From NCBI GenBank assembly GCA_021786825.1, contig JAJYMS010000216.1, positions 1-41,462 on the forward strand: DNA of 41,462 bases, given 5' to 3'. This DNA is from Bacillota bacterium (GTDB lineage: Bacteria > Bacillota > Sulfobacillia > JAMDAP01 > JAJYMS01). The notes beneath the pieces were generated by a model. It was not told the origin of the DNA, searched no databases, and worked only from the letters and a program-made list of their open reading frames with translations. Positions 1 to 7,993 of the stretch are shown here, piece by piece. Position numbers and translations under genes: made by a program. Positions within the stretch are counted from its first letter, which is position 1; every line of letters starts with the position of its first letter.

Positions 1-2
1 TT

Positions 3-1007
3 CTGCTCGTGGCTGGCTGCGGTCAGGTGCAGACCGCCAAAACGTCCCCGCCGTCGAACTCCGATTCGGCACAGAGGGCCGCTGTTGCCGGCCCCGCGAC
101 CATCCGATGGGGCTACCGGCTCACCCCCCTGAACATCGTGCTGGTCAACGGCGGTTACGACAAGAAATACAACCTCAAGTTGGAGACGAAGCTTTTTCCC
201 GATGGCCCGGATTCTCGGGACGCCTTGCTGGCCGGAACGATTGACGCGGCAGAGTTGGGTGTCACCCCCGCCCTCACCGCCCTGGCCCAGGCTCCCAAAG
301 ACCTGGTTGCCATCGGCGTTTCCGAGACCGGCGGCGGCAAGTACCGGGTGGTGGTCCCGAAGGACTCCCCGATTCAGAACATGGAGCAACTCAAGGGCAA
401 GAAGATCGCCATTAAGGTCGGCTCGGGCAACTACACCGCCTTCATGCTCTGGGCCAAGCAGCAGGGCCTGACCGAGAAAGACTTCAAGATCGTCAACGCC
501 GGCGACACCGAGGCCATGGCCGCCATGGAGTCCAAATCGGTCGACGCCGTCGCCTACTGGGAGCCCATCCCTTCGATTCTGGTCGCCAAGGGCCTCGCCC
601 GTGAAATTTTCAACTTCAACGGCTTTGTCCAGAATCCCGTCCTGATCGTGGTCCGCCGGGACTGGATCGCCAAGAACCCCGAGGCCGTCAAGCGCTTTAT
701 GGCTGCCTGGGAGGACGCCCAGCAGTTCGTCACCTTTTACACCGATCAGGCCGCGAAGACCAGCGCCGACGCCCTGAAGAAACACGGCGTCAGTATCGAC
801 GCCGACGTCTATCGTCTCTCCCTGAGCCACTCGATGTACGAAAGCTGGTTCTATCCGGCCCTGCTTGATGAGGTTCGCTCCACCTGGGACTTTCTGAAGT
901 CGGCGGGCAAGGCCAAAGGGGATATCGACTGGAGCAAGGCCTTCGACTCCAGCTACCAGGCTGCCGGACTGCAGATCATGGTGCAGAAAGCCATCAACAG
1001 GAAGTAG
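3..1007 (+). CDS. ABC transporter substrate-binding lipoprotein, NMT1/SsuA/TauA type (5' truncated by window edge)
   Basis: Extracytoplasmic solute-binding lipoprotein of a nitrate/sulfonate/taurine-type importer, expected to hand substrate to the permease encoded next. The reading frame is open to the window edge and begins LLVAGCGQ. VAGC is a lipobox, so the signal peptide and start codon lie outside the window and Cys6 of the visible part would be the lipidated residue. The body follows the NMT1/SsuA pattern: an early IRWGYRLTPLNIVLVNGGY segment, a central VDAVAYWEPIPS segment lining the cleft, and a basic C terminus ending AINRK. The substrate cannot be read from sequence; sulfonates, nitrate, thiamin precursors and aromatic acids all occur in this superfamily. 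Start is the edge of the visible frame, not a start codon. Confidence 0.85.
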   Translation: MLVAGCGQVQTAKTSPPSNSDSAQRAAVAGPATIRWGYRLTPLNIVLVNGGYDKKYNLKLETKLFPDGPDSRDALLAGTIDAAELGVTPALTALAQAPKDLVAIGVSETGGGKYRVVVPKDSPIQNMEQLKGKKIAIKVGSGNYTAFMLWAKQQGLTEKDFKIVNAGDTEAMAAMESKSVDAVAYWEPIPSILVAKGLAREIFNFNGFVQNPVLIVVRRDWIAKNPEAVKRFMAAWEDAQQFVTFYTDQAAKTSADALKKHGVSIDADVYRLSLSHSMYESWFYPALLDEVRSTWDFLKSAGKAKGDIDWSKAFDSSYQAAGLQIMVQKAINRK

Positions 1008-1045
1008 ACGCGCCTCGTTCCCACGCAGCCGATGGGAGGGATAGC

Positions 1046-1849
1046 ATGGAGCGACCCGGCCGGTTCGCCGTGCTCCGTTCGACCTATGAGTTCATCGGCC
1101 CGGTGCTGGTGCTGGTCGTGCTTTGGGAAAGCATCGCCCGCTCTGGCCTGGTCCATACCGTCCTTTTGCCCCCCTTTTCCGAGGTGGCGGCCACAGCCCT
1201 GTACTACCTGTCACCGGCGGGCGGCTACCTGCTCTGGAAGCATATCGGCTTGAGCCTCTACCGCCTGCTGGCCGGGTACGGGCTGGCCGTCCTCTGCTCT
1301 GTCACCCTCGGTGCCATGATGGGGATGTTCCGATCGGTTTACAAGTTTTTCACCCCGATCCTCTCGATCCTGATCCCGATCCCCAGCCTGGCGTGGGTGC
1401 CGATCGTGATTATCTGGCTGGGGCTGGGCAACGCCACGCCGATCTTCATCGTCTTCCTGACCGCCACTTTCCCGATTCTCTACAATACCTCAACGGGCGT
1501 GCGCAGCATCGATCACAAGATGATCTGGGCCGTGCGCAGCATGGGTGCGTCCCGATGGCAGGTCTTCTGGCATGTGATCCTGCCCGGCGCCCTGGTCCAC
1601 ATCATCAACGGCCTGAAGATCGGGCTGGCCAGCGCCTGGCGTGCGCTGGTGGCGGCGGAGATGCTCTCGGCGGCGGTCTACGGCCTCGGGTTCATGATCT
1701 TTGAAGCCCGGGAGTTCCTGCAGGTGCCGGTCATGTACGCCGGTATCATTTCCCTGGCCGTAATTGGCTTCATTATCGAAAACGTGACGTTCGGCACGCT
1801 GGAATCGGCGACACTCAAGCGCTGGGGCCTGCTCCGGGACGTCCACTAG
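1046..1849 (+). CDS. ABC transporter permease, SsuC/TauC/NrtB type
   Basis: Inner-membrane permease of the importer begun by the preceding lipoprotein. It is 267 residues, the usual size for this BPD_transp_1 subfamily, with hydrophobic segments spread through the length. The EAA-type cytoplasmic loop that contacts the ATPase is visible as AVRSMGASRWQVFWHVILPGA, with the conserved spaced glycine and the ILP ending. ATG 1046 follows GGGAGGG by a normal distance. The gap to the upstream stop is 38 bases, and the ATPase gene starts within about 12 bases of this stop, so the three genes look co-transcribed. Family assignment is firm; substrate is unknown. Confidence 0.9.
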   Translation: MERPGRFAVLRSTYEFIGPVLVLVVLWESIARSGLVHTVLLPPFSEVAATALYYLSPAGGYLLWKHIGLSLYRLLAGYGLAVLCSVTLGAMMGMFRSVYKFFTPILSILIPIPSLAWVPIVIIWLGLGNATPIFIVFLTATFPILYNTSTGVRSIDHKMIWAVRSMGASRWQVFWHVILPGALVHIINGLKIGLASAWRALVAAEMLSAAVYGLGFMIFEAREFLQVPVMYAGIISLAVIGFIIENVTFGTLESATLKRWGLLRDVH

Positions 1850-1860
1850 GGGGTATTGGC

Positions 1861-2664
1861 CTGGACACCGTCAAGATTTCCGCGCGCGGAATCTCCAAGG
1901 TCTTCGGCGCCCACGGGAAGGCCCAGCCTGTTGCCGCCATCCGGTCGGTGGACATGGAGGTGCGCGCCGGCGAGTTCGCCGTCCTCCTGGGTCCCAGCGG
2001 CTGTGGCAAGTCGACTTTTCTTTACATGGTGGCTGGCTTTGAACAGCCCTCCACCGGGCAGATCTTGCTAGCAGGCAAACCCATCACCGGGCCGGGGGCC
2101 GACCGCGGAATCGTCTTTCAGGAGTACGTGCTCTTCCCCTGGCGGACGGTGCTTGGCAACGTACGTTTCGGCCTGGACCTGAAAGGCGTCCCCCGGCAGG
2201 AAGCCGACCGGAAGGCGATGGAGTACATCTCGCTGGTGGGGTTGAAGGGGTTTGAAAACACCTACACCCATACTCTGTCGGGTGGGATGAAGCAGCGAGT
2301 GGCGATCGCGCGGGCCCTGGCCTATGAGCCTGAGGTGCTGCTTATGGACGAGCCCTTTGGCGCCCTGGATGCACAGACCCGCAACTACCTGATCGCCGAC
2401 CTCTCCCGGATCCACCAGGAGACCCGCAAGACAGTTCTTTTCGTCACCCACAGCGTGCAGGAGGCCGTCCTGCTGGCGGACCGGATTCATGTCTTCACTG
2501 CTCGCCCGGGCAACATCAAGGAGACGCTGGAGGTGGACCTGCCTCGCCCGCGCGCCGCTGCCAGCCCGGAAACCGCCCGCCTCGAACAGCGCATCCTGGC
2601 TCTGCTCAAGACCGAGGTGGAACAGAGCATGAGGGAGGAACTCGGTATTGTTCAGCAACCGTAA
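1861..2664 (+). CDS. ABC transporter ATP-binding protein, SsuB/TauB type, apparent CTG start
   Basis: ATPase that powers the importer. With a CTG start at 1861 it is 267 residues, with Walker A GPSGCGKS (about 44-51), Q-loop in VFQEYVLFPW, signature LSGGMKQR, Walker B LLMDEPFGALD and the H-loop histidine in FVTHSVQEA. The first conventional in-frame start is GTG 1948, which would remove the N-terminal beta strands (VKISARGISKVFG) that the family has before Walker A. The frame is open up to the permease stop, where only ATT 1855 and CTG 1861 are near-cognate starts. CTG 1861 sits 7 bases after GGGGG. I infer the CTG start; a start at 1948 or a sequencing error nearby are the alternatives. Confidence 0.85.
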   Translation: MDTVKISARGISKVFGAHGKAQPVAAIRSVDMEVRAGEFAVLLGPSGCGKSTFLYMVAGFEQPSTGQILLAGKPITGPGADRGIVFQEYVLFPWRTVLGNVRFGLDLKGVPRQEADRKAMEYISLVGLKGFENTYTHTLSGGMKQRVAIARALAYEPEVLLMDEPFGALDAQTRNYLIADLSRIHQETRKTVLFVTHSVQEAVLLADRIHVFTARPGNIKETLEVDLPRPRAAASPETARLEQRILALLKTEVEQSMREELGIVQQP

Positions 2665-4843
2665 CACGGATATCTGGTATGGCAAGATCCGTCTCGAGCC
2701 GGAAGGCGACATCGTCGCGGGTACCTACGGCACCTGGCGCCTGATCTATACGGTGGGCCGTTACGGCATCGACAGCGGCGGCCGCATGAAGCTGGCCTTC
2801 CGCCTGTCGAGCGACTGGGGGACGCCCCAGTTTAGCGATCCGGAGGCAGACAACTACGTGACCGTCACCACCGACGGCGATGCCCGATTGGCGGTTTCCT
2901 GGGAGCCCAAAGGCTACCTGCGTCCCTTCTTCAAGACGATCACCCTGGGAGTTTACGACGGCAGTCTGAAAGAGGGCGACCAGGTGGTCATCACCCTGGG
3001 CGACACCATTGGTGGCAGCCGGGGCACCCGGGCACAGAGCTTCATCGAGTCCCATTTCCAGTTCAAGTTTGTGGTGGAGTCATTCGAATCCGGGATTTTC
3101 GTAGCCTTACCCTCGTCCCCGGTGCTGGCGATTGTCAGCGCCGAGCCCCACCGCCTGCTGGTATCCGCTCCGTCCCTCTTGACGGTGGGGGAACCCTTGG
3201 CTGCAACCGTCAAGGCAGAGGATCGCTTCGGCAATCTGGCAGGCGGATACACGGGGCGGGTGGCCTTCCTCCCCATGACCGGCCTTGTCGCTGCGGATGC
3301 CCACACCTACCAGCCAGACGACGGCGGTGTTCACCGCTTCGAGGGGCTGGTTTTCAAAACTCCCGGCACTTACCGCCTGCAAGTTCGGGATGACGCCGGA
3401 TGTACCGCAGTCAGCAATCCGGTCCGGGTGACCTCGGAACCGCCACGTCATCGTATTTACTGGGCCGATATCCACGGGCAGACGGGCGAGACGGTCGGTG
3501 CCGGCAGCGTGGACGAGTATTTTCGGTTTGCGCGGGATGTTGCGGCGCTGGATGTGACGGGGCATCAGGGCAACGATTTTCAGATCACCCGCAAGCTCTG
3601 GGCTGAAATCGAACACAGAACCAAGGAATACCATGAACCGGGGCGGTTCGTCACCTTCCTCGGGTGGGAGTGGTCGGGCAACAACCCCGCCGGCGGAGAC
3701 CATAACGTCTACTACCCACTTTCGGACACGGGGATGATCCACCGGTCCAGTCACTGGCAGATCCCGGACAAGTCGGATGAGGAGAACGACCGCTACCCGA
3801 TTACGGAACTCTACAAGACGCTCAGGAGCAAGAGCGAGCCGGTCCTGGTGATCCCGCACGTGGGAGGGCGCCACTGCAACCTGGATTTCCACGACCCGGA
3901 CCTCGAACCGGCGCTGGAGATTACCTCGGTCCACGGCCGCTTCGAGTGGCTGCTGGAGGACGCCCTTCGCCGGGGTTACAAGGTCGGCGTGGTCGGCAAC
4001 AGCGACGACCACACCTGCCGGCCCGGGGCCGCCTACCCCACCGATCACTCCTTCGGCGTGCGGGGCGGACTGACCGGAATCCAGGCGGCGGCGCTGACCC
4101 GGGAGGAGATCTTCGCGGCCTACAAGGCCCGGAGGACCTACGCAACCACCGGGGCTCGCATTTTCCTTTCCGTTACGGCGAACGGCCATCCGATGGGGGC
4201 TGAATTCACCGCGAGTCGGTCACCAGCCCTTCAAGTGGAGGTGTCCGGGACCGGGCCGATCGATCGGGTGGAGATCAAGCGGGGGTCCGACGTAGTCTAT
4301 TCGTATCCCCCGGTCCGGAGCGCGGATTTGGATCCGCAGCAACTCCGCATCCTCTGGGGCGGGGCGCGCATCCCGGGGCGGGGGCGGCACACCCGGTGGG
4401 ATGGGGAGATTTCGCTGAGCCGGGGGCGAATCACCTCGGCCGAGACGGTGGCTTTTGACGCCCCGACCCAGGGGCTTACGGAAGTGACCGAGCAGAAGGT
4501 GGCCTGGATTTCCACCACTTCGGGCGACGTCGACGGCCTGGTGCTTCGCCTGGACGCGCCGCCGGATGCCGCGTTGACCTTTACCTCGCCGGTTACATCA
4601 TTCTCGGTCCGGATCTCAGACCTGGCCGGAGGGCTCGTCCGGCACGAAGTGGGGGGGCTGGACCAGCATGTGGAGGTCTCGCTCATGCCCCGCCAGGCCC
4701 CGCCTGCGGACGTCTCCTTCACCTTCACGGACCCGGAGATCCGCCCCGGACTGAACGCCTACTACGTCCGGGTGATGCAAACAGACGGCGAGATGGCCTG
4801 GTCTAGCCCGATCTATGTGCGTTATGAGGGACCGGGCCGCTGA
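2648..4843 (+). CDS. DUF3604/CehA-McbA-like PHP-type metallohydrolase
   Basis: Predicted metal-dependent hydrolase of 731 residues. The first 250 or so residues look beta-rich. From about residue 270 comes a PHP-like domain with metal-ligand candidates in DIHGQT (274-279), GHQGNDF, HNVYYP, IPHVGGRHCNLDFHDP and NSDDH (451-455), the spacing seen in DUF3604 proteins. A beta-rich C-terminal part follows. There is no signal peptide, so it is probably cytoplasmic. The TTG start overlaps the ATPase gene by 17 bases after AGGGAGGA, which implies translational coupling with the importer. Related CehA/McbA enzymes hydrolyse carbamate or ester bonds in xenobiotics; the reaction here is unknown and the importer link is inference from position. 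Confidence 0.75.
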   Translation: MFSNRNTDIWYGKIRLEPEGDIVAGTYGTWRLIYTVGRYGIDSGGRMKLAFRLSSDWGTPQFSDPEADNYVTVTTDGDARLAVSWEPKGYLRPFFKTITLGVYDGSLKEGDQVVITLGDTIGGSRGTRAQSFIESHFQFKFVVESFESGIFVALPSSPVLAIVSAEPHRLLVSAPSLLTVGEPLAATVKAEDRFGNLAGGYTGRVAFLPMTGLVAADAHTYQPDDGGVHRFEGLVFKTPGTYRLQVRDDAGCTAVSNPVRVTSEPPRHRIYWADIHGQTGETVGAGSVDEYFRFARDVAALDVTGHQGNDFQITRKLWAEIEHRTKEYHEPGRFVTFLGWEWSGNNPAGGDHNVYYPLSDTGMIHRSSHWQIPDKSDEENDRYPITELYKTLRSKSEPVLVIPHVGGRHCNLDFHDPDLEPALEITSVHGRFEWLLEDALRRGYKVGVVGNSDDHTCRPGAAYPTDHSFGVRGGLTGIQAAALTREEIFAAYKARRTYATTGARIFLSVTANGHPMGAEFTASRSPALQVEVSGTGPIDRVEIKRGSDVVYSYPPVRSADLDPQQLRILWGGARIPGRGRHTRWDGEISLSRGRITSAETVAFDAPTQGLTEVTEQKVAWISTTSGDVDGLVLRLDAPPDAALTFTSPVTSFSVRISDLAGGLVRHEVGGLDQHVEVSLMPRQAPPADVSFTFTDPEIRPGLNAYYVRVMQTDGEMAWSSPIYVRYEGPGR

Positions 4844-4963
4844 AGCCTCCCGGCCTGTCAGGTATGACGCGGACGTGTGACCATGACGTGAGGGTCTCGG
4901 ATTTCGGTTGTGCCAGCAGGAAAACAGACCACCATGGCAGAATATGTCAGCGGGTGATGTCAG

Positions 4964-6541
4964 ATGCTGGCCAGGGTACGAAGCGTTGCCGTTTACGGGA
5001 TGCAGGTACAGCCTGTCGCGGTGGAAGTCGACATCAGTAACGGCCTCCCGGTTTTCGAGATCGTCGGTCTTCCTGACAGTGCCGTGAGGGAGTCCAGGGA
5101 GCGGGTGCGCTCGGCCATCCGCAACTCCGGCTTCGATTTTCCCTACAAGCGCATCACCGTCAACCTGGCGCCGGCAGACATCCGCAAGGAGGGACCGGTT
5201 TTCGACCTGCCCATCGCCATTGGCGTGCTGGCCGCCGCCGGGCAGGTGCGCGAGGCGGGGCGCCACATCCTGGCCGGGGAACTCTCCCTGGATGGCTCCT
5301 TGCGGCCGACGGCCGGAATCCTGCCGATGGCGGTGGCCGCCTGGCGGGTGAGGCAACCGGGCCCGGGGACCTCGGACCAGGTCGAATTCATCGTCCCGCG
5401 GGACAACGGGGCGGAGGCGGCGGCGGTCGGGGGGCTGCGGGTGCGCGCGGCTGCAAACCTCCGGGCGGTGGTGGACTGGCTCAACGGCGGGGAGGGCCTG
5501 CCGCTGGCGGTCGAGGCGGCCGTTGGACCCTCCCCCGCCGGCTCGATTTTCGACTTCCGGGACGTCCGGGGTCAGGAGGGGGCCAAGCGGGCCCTCGAGG
5601 TGGCGGCGGCGGGTGGCCATAACGTGCTGCTGATCGGCCCGCCGGGGTCGGGCAAGACGATGATGGCCCGCCGGATGCCCGGGATCCTGCCCGAGCTCAC
5701 GGAGGAGGAGGCGCTGGAGACCAGCCAGATCCACAGCGTGGCCGGGCTGTTAGCGCCGGGGAGCGGCCTGTTGCGGCGGCGTCCCTTCCGGGCTCCCCAC
5801 CACACCGCCTCGGCCGCGGCCCTGATCGGCGGCGGCCAGCCTCTTCGCCCGGGCGAGGTCAGCCTGGCGCACCACGGGATCCTCTTCCTGGACGAGTTGC
5901 CGGAGTTTCACCGCGACGCCCTGGAGGCCCTGCGCCAGCCGCTGGAGGACGGCGAGGTCGCCGTGATTCGCGGCGGCAGGGGCTATCGTTTCCCCGCCCG
6001 CTTCGTTCTGCTGGCCGGGCAGAACCCCTGCCCGTGCGGTTTCTGGGGATCCGCCGACGGCCGCTGCACCTGCACCCTGCCACAGGTGGAGCGGTACCGC
6101 GGCCGCGTTTCGGGCCCCCTGTGGGACCGGATCGACCTGCACGTCGAGGTCCGCCAGCCGGCCCTCGCGGACCTGGAAGGGTCGGCGACAAGGGACGTGG
6201 CAGGGGCGGCAACGGCGGCGGGGGCGGATTCGGCCGGGATGCTGGCGCGGGTCACCGGGGCGCGGGAGGCGCAGCGCCGGCGGTTCAGTAGGCGGGGCCT
6301 CTTCTGCAACGCGCAGATGGGCAAGGCGGAACTCGGCGAGTTCTGCGAGTTGGACCGGCAGGCGCGGTCGCTGCTGGGCGCGGCCTTCGAACGCCTCGGC
6401 TTCACGGCCCGGGCCTACGACCGGGTGCTCAAGGTCGCCCGCACCATCGCCGACCTCGAGGAAGAGGCGGACATCGGCCCGCGGCACGTGGCGGAGGCGG
6501 TCCAGTATCGGAGCCTGGACCGCCGCCTGGACACGATTTGA
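4964..6541 (+). CDS. comM: YifB/ComM family Mg-chelatase-like AAA+ ATPase
   Basis: Cytoplasmic AAA+ protein of 525 residues. In Haemophilus and Vibrio, ComM is a hexameric helicase that promotes branch migration during natural transformation; many non-competent bacteria carry it too. The N-terminal ChlI-like domain is recognisable from VDISNGLPVFEIVGLPDSA and ITVNLAPADIRKEGPVFDLP. Walker A is GPPGSGKT (225-232), Walker B ILFLDELPEF, and the cysteine-containing CPCGFWG and CTCT pair is the usual YifB feature. The C-terminal part (RAYDRVLKVARTIADLE) is the helical lid. ATG 4964 gives the canonical family N terminus MLARVRSVAVYGM. dprA, another transformation-linked gene, lies about 6 kb downstream. 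Confidence 0.93.
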   Translation: MLARVRSVAVYGMQVQPVAVEVDISNGLPVFEIVGLPDSAVRESRERVRSAIRNSGFDFPYKRITVNLAPADIRKEGPVFDLPIAIGVLAAAGQVREAGRHILAGELSLDGSLRPTAGILPMAVAAWRVRQPGPGTSDQVEFIVPRDNGAEAAAVGGLRVRAAANLRAVVDWLNGGEGLPLAVEAAVGPSPAGSIFDFRDVRGQEGAKRALEVAAAGGHNVLLIGPPGSGKTMMARRMPGILPELTEEEALETSQIHSVAGLLAPGSGLLRRRPFRAPHHTASAAALIGGGQPLRPGEVSLAHHGILFLDELPEFHRDALEALRQPLEDGEVAVIRGGRGYRFPARFVLLAGQNPCPCGFWGSADGRCTCTLPQVERYRGRVSGPLWDRIDLHVEVRQPALADLEGSATRDVAGAATAAGADSAGMLARVTGAREAQRRRFSRRGLFCNAQMGKAELGEFCELDRQARSLLGAAFERLGFTARAYDRVLKVARTIADLEEEADIGPRHVAEAVQYRSLDRRLDTI

Positions 6542-6580
6542 CATTTTTTTTGCGAGCGTGGAAAGGGACTGGGAAAGTTT

Positions 6581-6587
6581 TGTCGAA
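6581..6587 (+). promoter_or_regulatory. Possible Spo0A box upstream of the PilZN-ParA fusion gene
   Basis: TTTTGTCGAA contains the core TGTCGAA of the Bacillus Spo0A binding site. It sits 37 bases before the GTG start at 6625, between the comM stop and the next ribosome binding site. The same core lies at nearly the same distance upstream of the HD-GYP gene. This is a motif match only; no binding has been shown. Confidence 0.35.
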
Positions 6588-6624
6588 CCCTCCCAAAGGA
6601 GAAAATCACTGGGAGGCGACGCGC

Positions 6625-7761
6625 GTGGCGGATGAAGCGGAGGTCTTTGCCAACCGGTTAGTCTGGGTTCACAGCCGGACCGGGAAGCAGGGCACGATCT
6701 TTCAGAGCCGCGTCCTGGGCGCGGACGATCAGACCCTCGTCATTGCCCAGCCCTATCGCCAGGGGCGCATCGTCGTCTACAACGCTGGGCAGACCGTCAT
6801 CCTGCGCATGCAGGACCCCGAGGCGGAGGAGGGCCCGGGGCCCGAATACCCGGTCCAGGTCCTGGAGCGCCGGTTGCGGCCGTTGCCGTCGCTGGTGCTG
6901 ACCCTCACGCCTGACTTGGCGCGCGCCCTGCGCGGGCAGTCGGAACGGTACGCGAAGGTCGTGGCGATCACCAGCGGCAAGGGCGGGGTCGGGAAGACGA
7001 CGCTGACGGTGAACCTGGGGATCGCCCTGGCTCAGGCGGGGGTCAAGACGGCGATCATCGACGCCGACCTGGGACTGGCGAACGTCGATGTGATGATGAA
7101 AATCGACGCCCCTTACAACCTCAACCACCTGATCAACGGCGAACGCACCCTGCGGGAGATCGTCCTGGAAGGGCCCCATGGGCTGCGGGTGGTCCCCGGG
7201 GGGTCGGGGCTGTCGGAGTTGGCCAACCTGAATGAGTGGCAGTTCGGCCGCCTGGTGGCGAGCCTGACCGAGTTGGAGCGGGACGCCGAGATGATCCTGA
7301 TCGATACGGGGGCGGGGCTGTCCCGCAACGTGACCAACTTCTTCCTGGCGGCGGACGAGGTGGTGGTGGTCACCAATCCCGAACCCCCGGCCACCCTTGA
7401 CGCTTACGGAGTCATGAAGGTGGTGGGGGAGCAGGGGCGCCGCCACGGCGTCAAGCTGGTCGTAAACCGCGCCCAGAACCCGAACGAGGCGTCCCTGGTG
7501 GCGGAGAAACTGGCGGAGACGGCCAAGCGCTTCCTGGGAATCGAGGTCACCTACTTGGGCCCCGTCCTGGAAGACCAGATGGTCGTCAGTGCGGTCAAGC
7601 GGCAGAAGCCGTTGTTGGTGCACTACAACGCGTCGGTGGCGGGGCAGGGGATCAAGCGATTGGCGCGCCAACTCCAACCCAGCCCGGAGGCGGAGCTGCA
7701 AGCGGGAGGCGAGCGGCTGGGCTTCTTCCAACGCCTGCGCCAGCTCTTCGCCAACCCCTGA
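6625..7761 (+). CDS. MinD/FlhG-type ParA ATPase with N-terminal YcgR-N/PilZN-like domain
   Basis: A two-part protein of 378 residues. Residues about 8-95 look like the YcgR N-terminal (PilZN) fold: VWVHSRTGKQGTIFQSRV, then a pattern close to ALVIAQPYRQGRIVVYNAGQ. No PilZ RxxxR/DxSxxG motif follows. From residue about 112 it is a deviant-Walker MinD/FlhG ATPase: SGKGGVGKTT (117-126), IIDADLGLANVDV, LIDTGAGLS, then VVTNPEPPATLDAYGVMK. The tail LGFFQRLRQLF could be a membrane-binding amphipathic helix as in MinD. The FlhF-activating DQAxxLR motif of FlhG is absent. GTG 6625 is chosen because GGGAGG precedes it by 8 bases; an upstream TTG at 6538 would overlap the comM stop. A role in flagellar or pole placement is inferred from family. 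Confidence 0.8.
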   Translation: MADEAEVFANRLVWVHSRTGKQGTIFQSRVLGADDQTLVIAQPYRQGRIVVYNAGQTVILRMQDPEAEEGPGPEYPVQVLERRLRPLPSLVLTLTPDLARALRGQSERYAKVVAITSGKGGVGKTTLTVNLGIALAQAGVKTAIIDADLGLANVDVMMKIDAPYNLNHLINGERTLREIVLEGPHGLRVVPGGSGLSELANLNEWQFGRLVASLTELERDAEMILIDTGAGLSRNVTNFFLAADEVVVVTNPEPPATLDAYGVMKVVGEQGRRHGVKLVVNRAQNPNEASLVAEKLAETAKRFLGIEVTYLGPVLEDQMVVSAVKRQKPLLVHYNASVAGQGIKRLARQLQPSPEAELQAGGERLGFFQRLRQLFANP

Positions 7762-7789
7762 AAACCGGACCGAACCGGCCGCGCCGCTG

Positions 7790-7813
7790 AAGCCCGGGCA
7801 TTGCCCGGGCTTT
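7790..7813 (+). terminator. Intrinsic terminator-like hairpin after the PilZN-ParA gene
   Basis: AAGCCCGGGC and GCCCGGGCTT form a perfect 10-base-pair stem around an ATT loop, starting 29 bases after the stop codon. The following T run is only three bases, so termination efficiency is uncertain. It separates this gene from etfBA. Confidence 0.6.
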
Positions 7814-7930
7814 AAGCGTCCCCAGAAGGGTGAACAGGCAAGAGCAGGAATCCGGCGCCGAAATGCCGAACGCTCAGTCTTGTCGCACCTGTGACTCGAA
7901 TAACAAGGCCATGCCAGCAAGATACCAAGG

Positions 7931-7973
7931 GTGATCAGATCCCGACCCTCAGGTGATCGGATCGCAACCCTCA
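7931..7973 (+). repeat. Two-copy direct repeat upstream of etfB
   Basis: GTGATCAGATCCCGACCCTCA and GTGATCGGATCGCAACCCTCA are imperfect direct repeats with a 22-base period, ending 20 bases before the etfB start. A period of two helical turns is typical of tandem operators, so this may bind a regulator of etfBA. The rest of the gap from 7762 holds the terminator and nothing else I recognise. Confidence 0.5.
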
Positions 7974-7993
7974 AAGGAAGGTGAACGCGGGCA

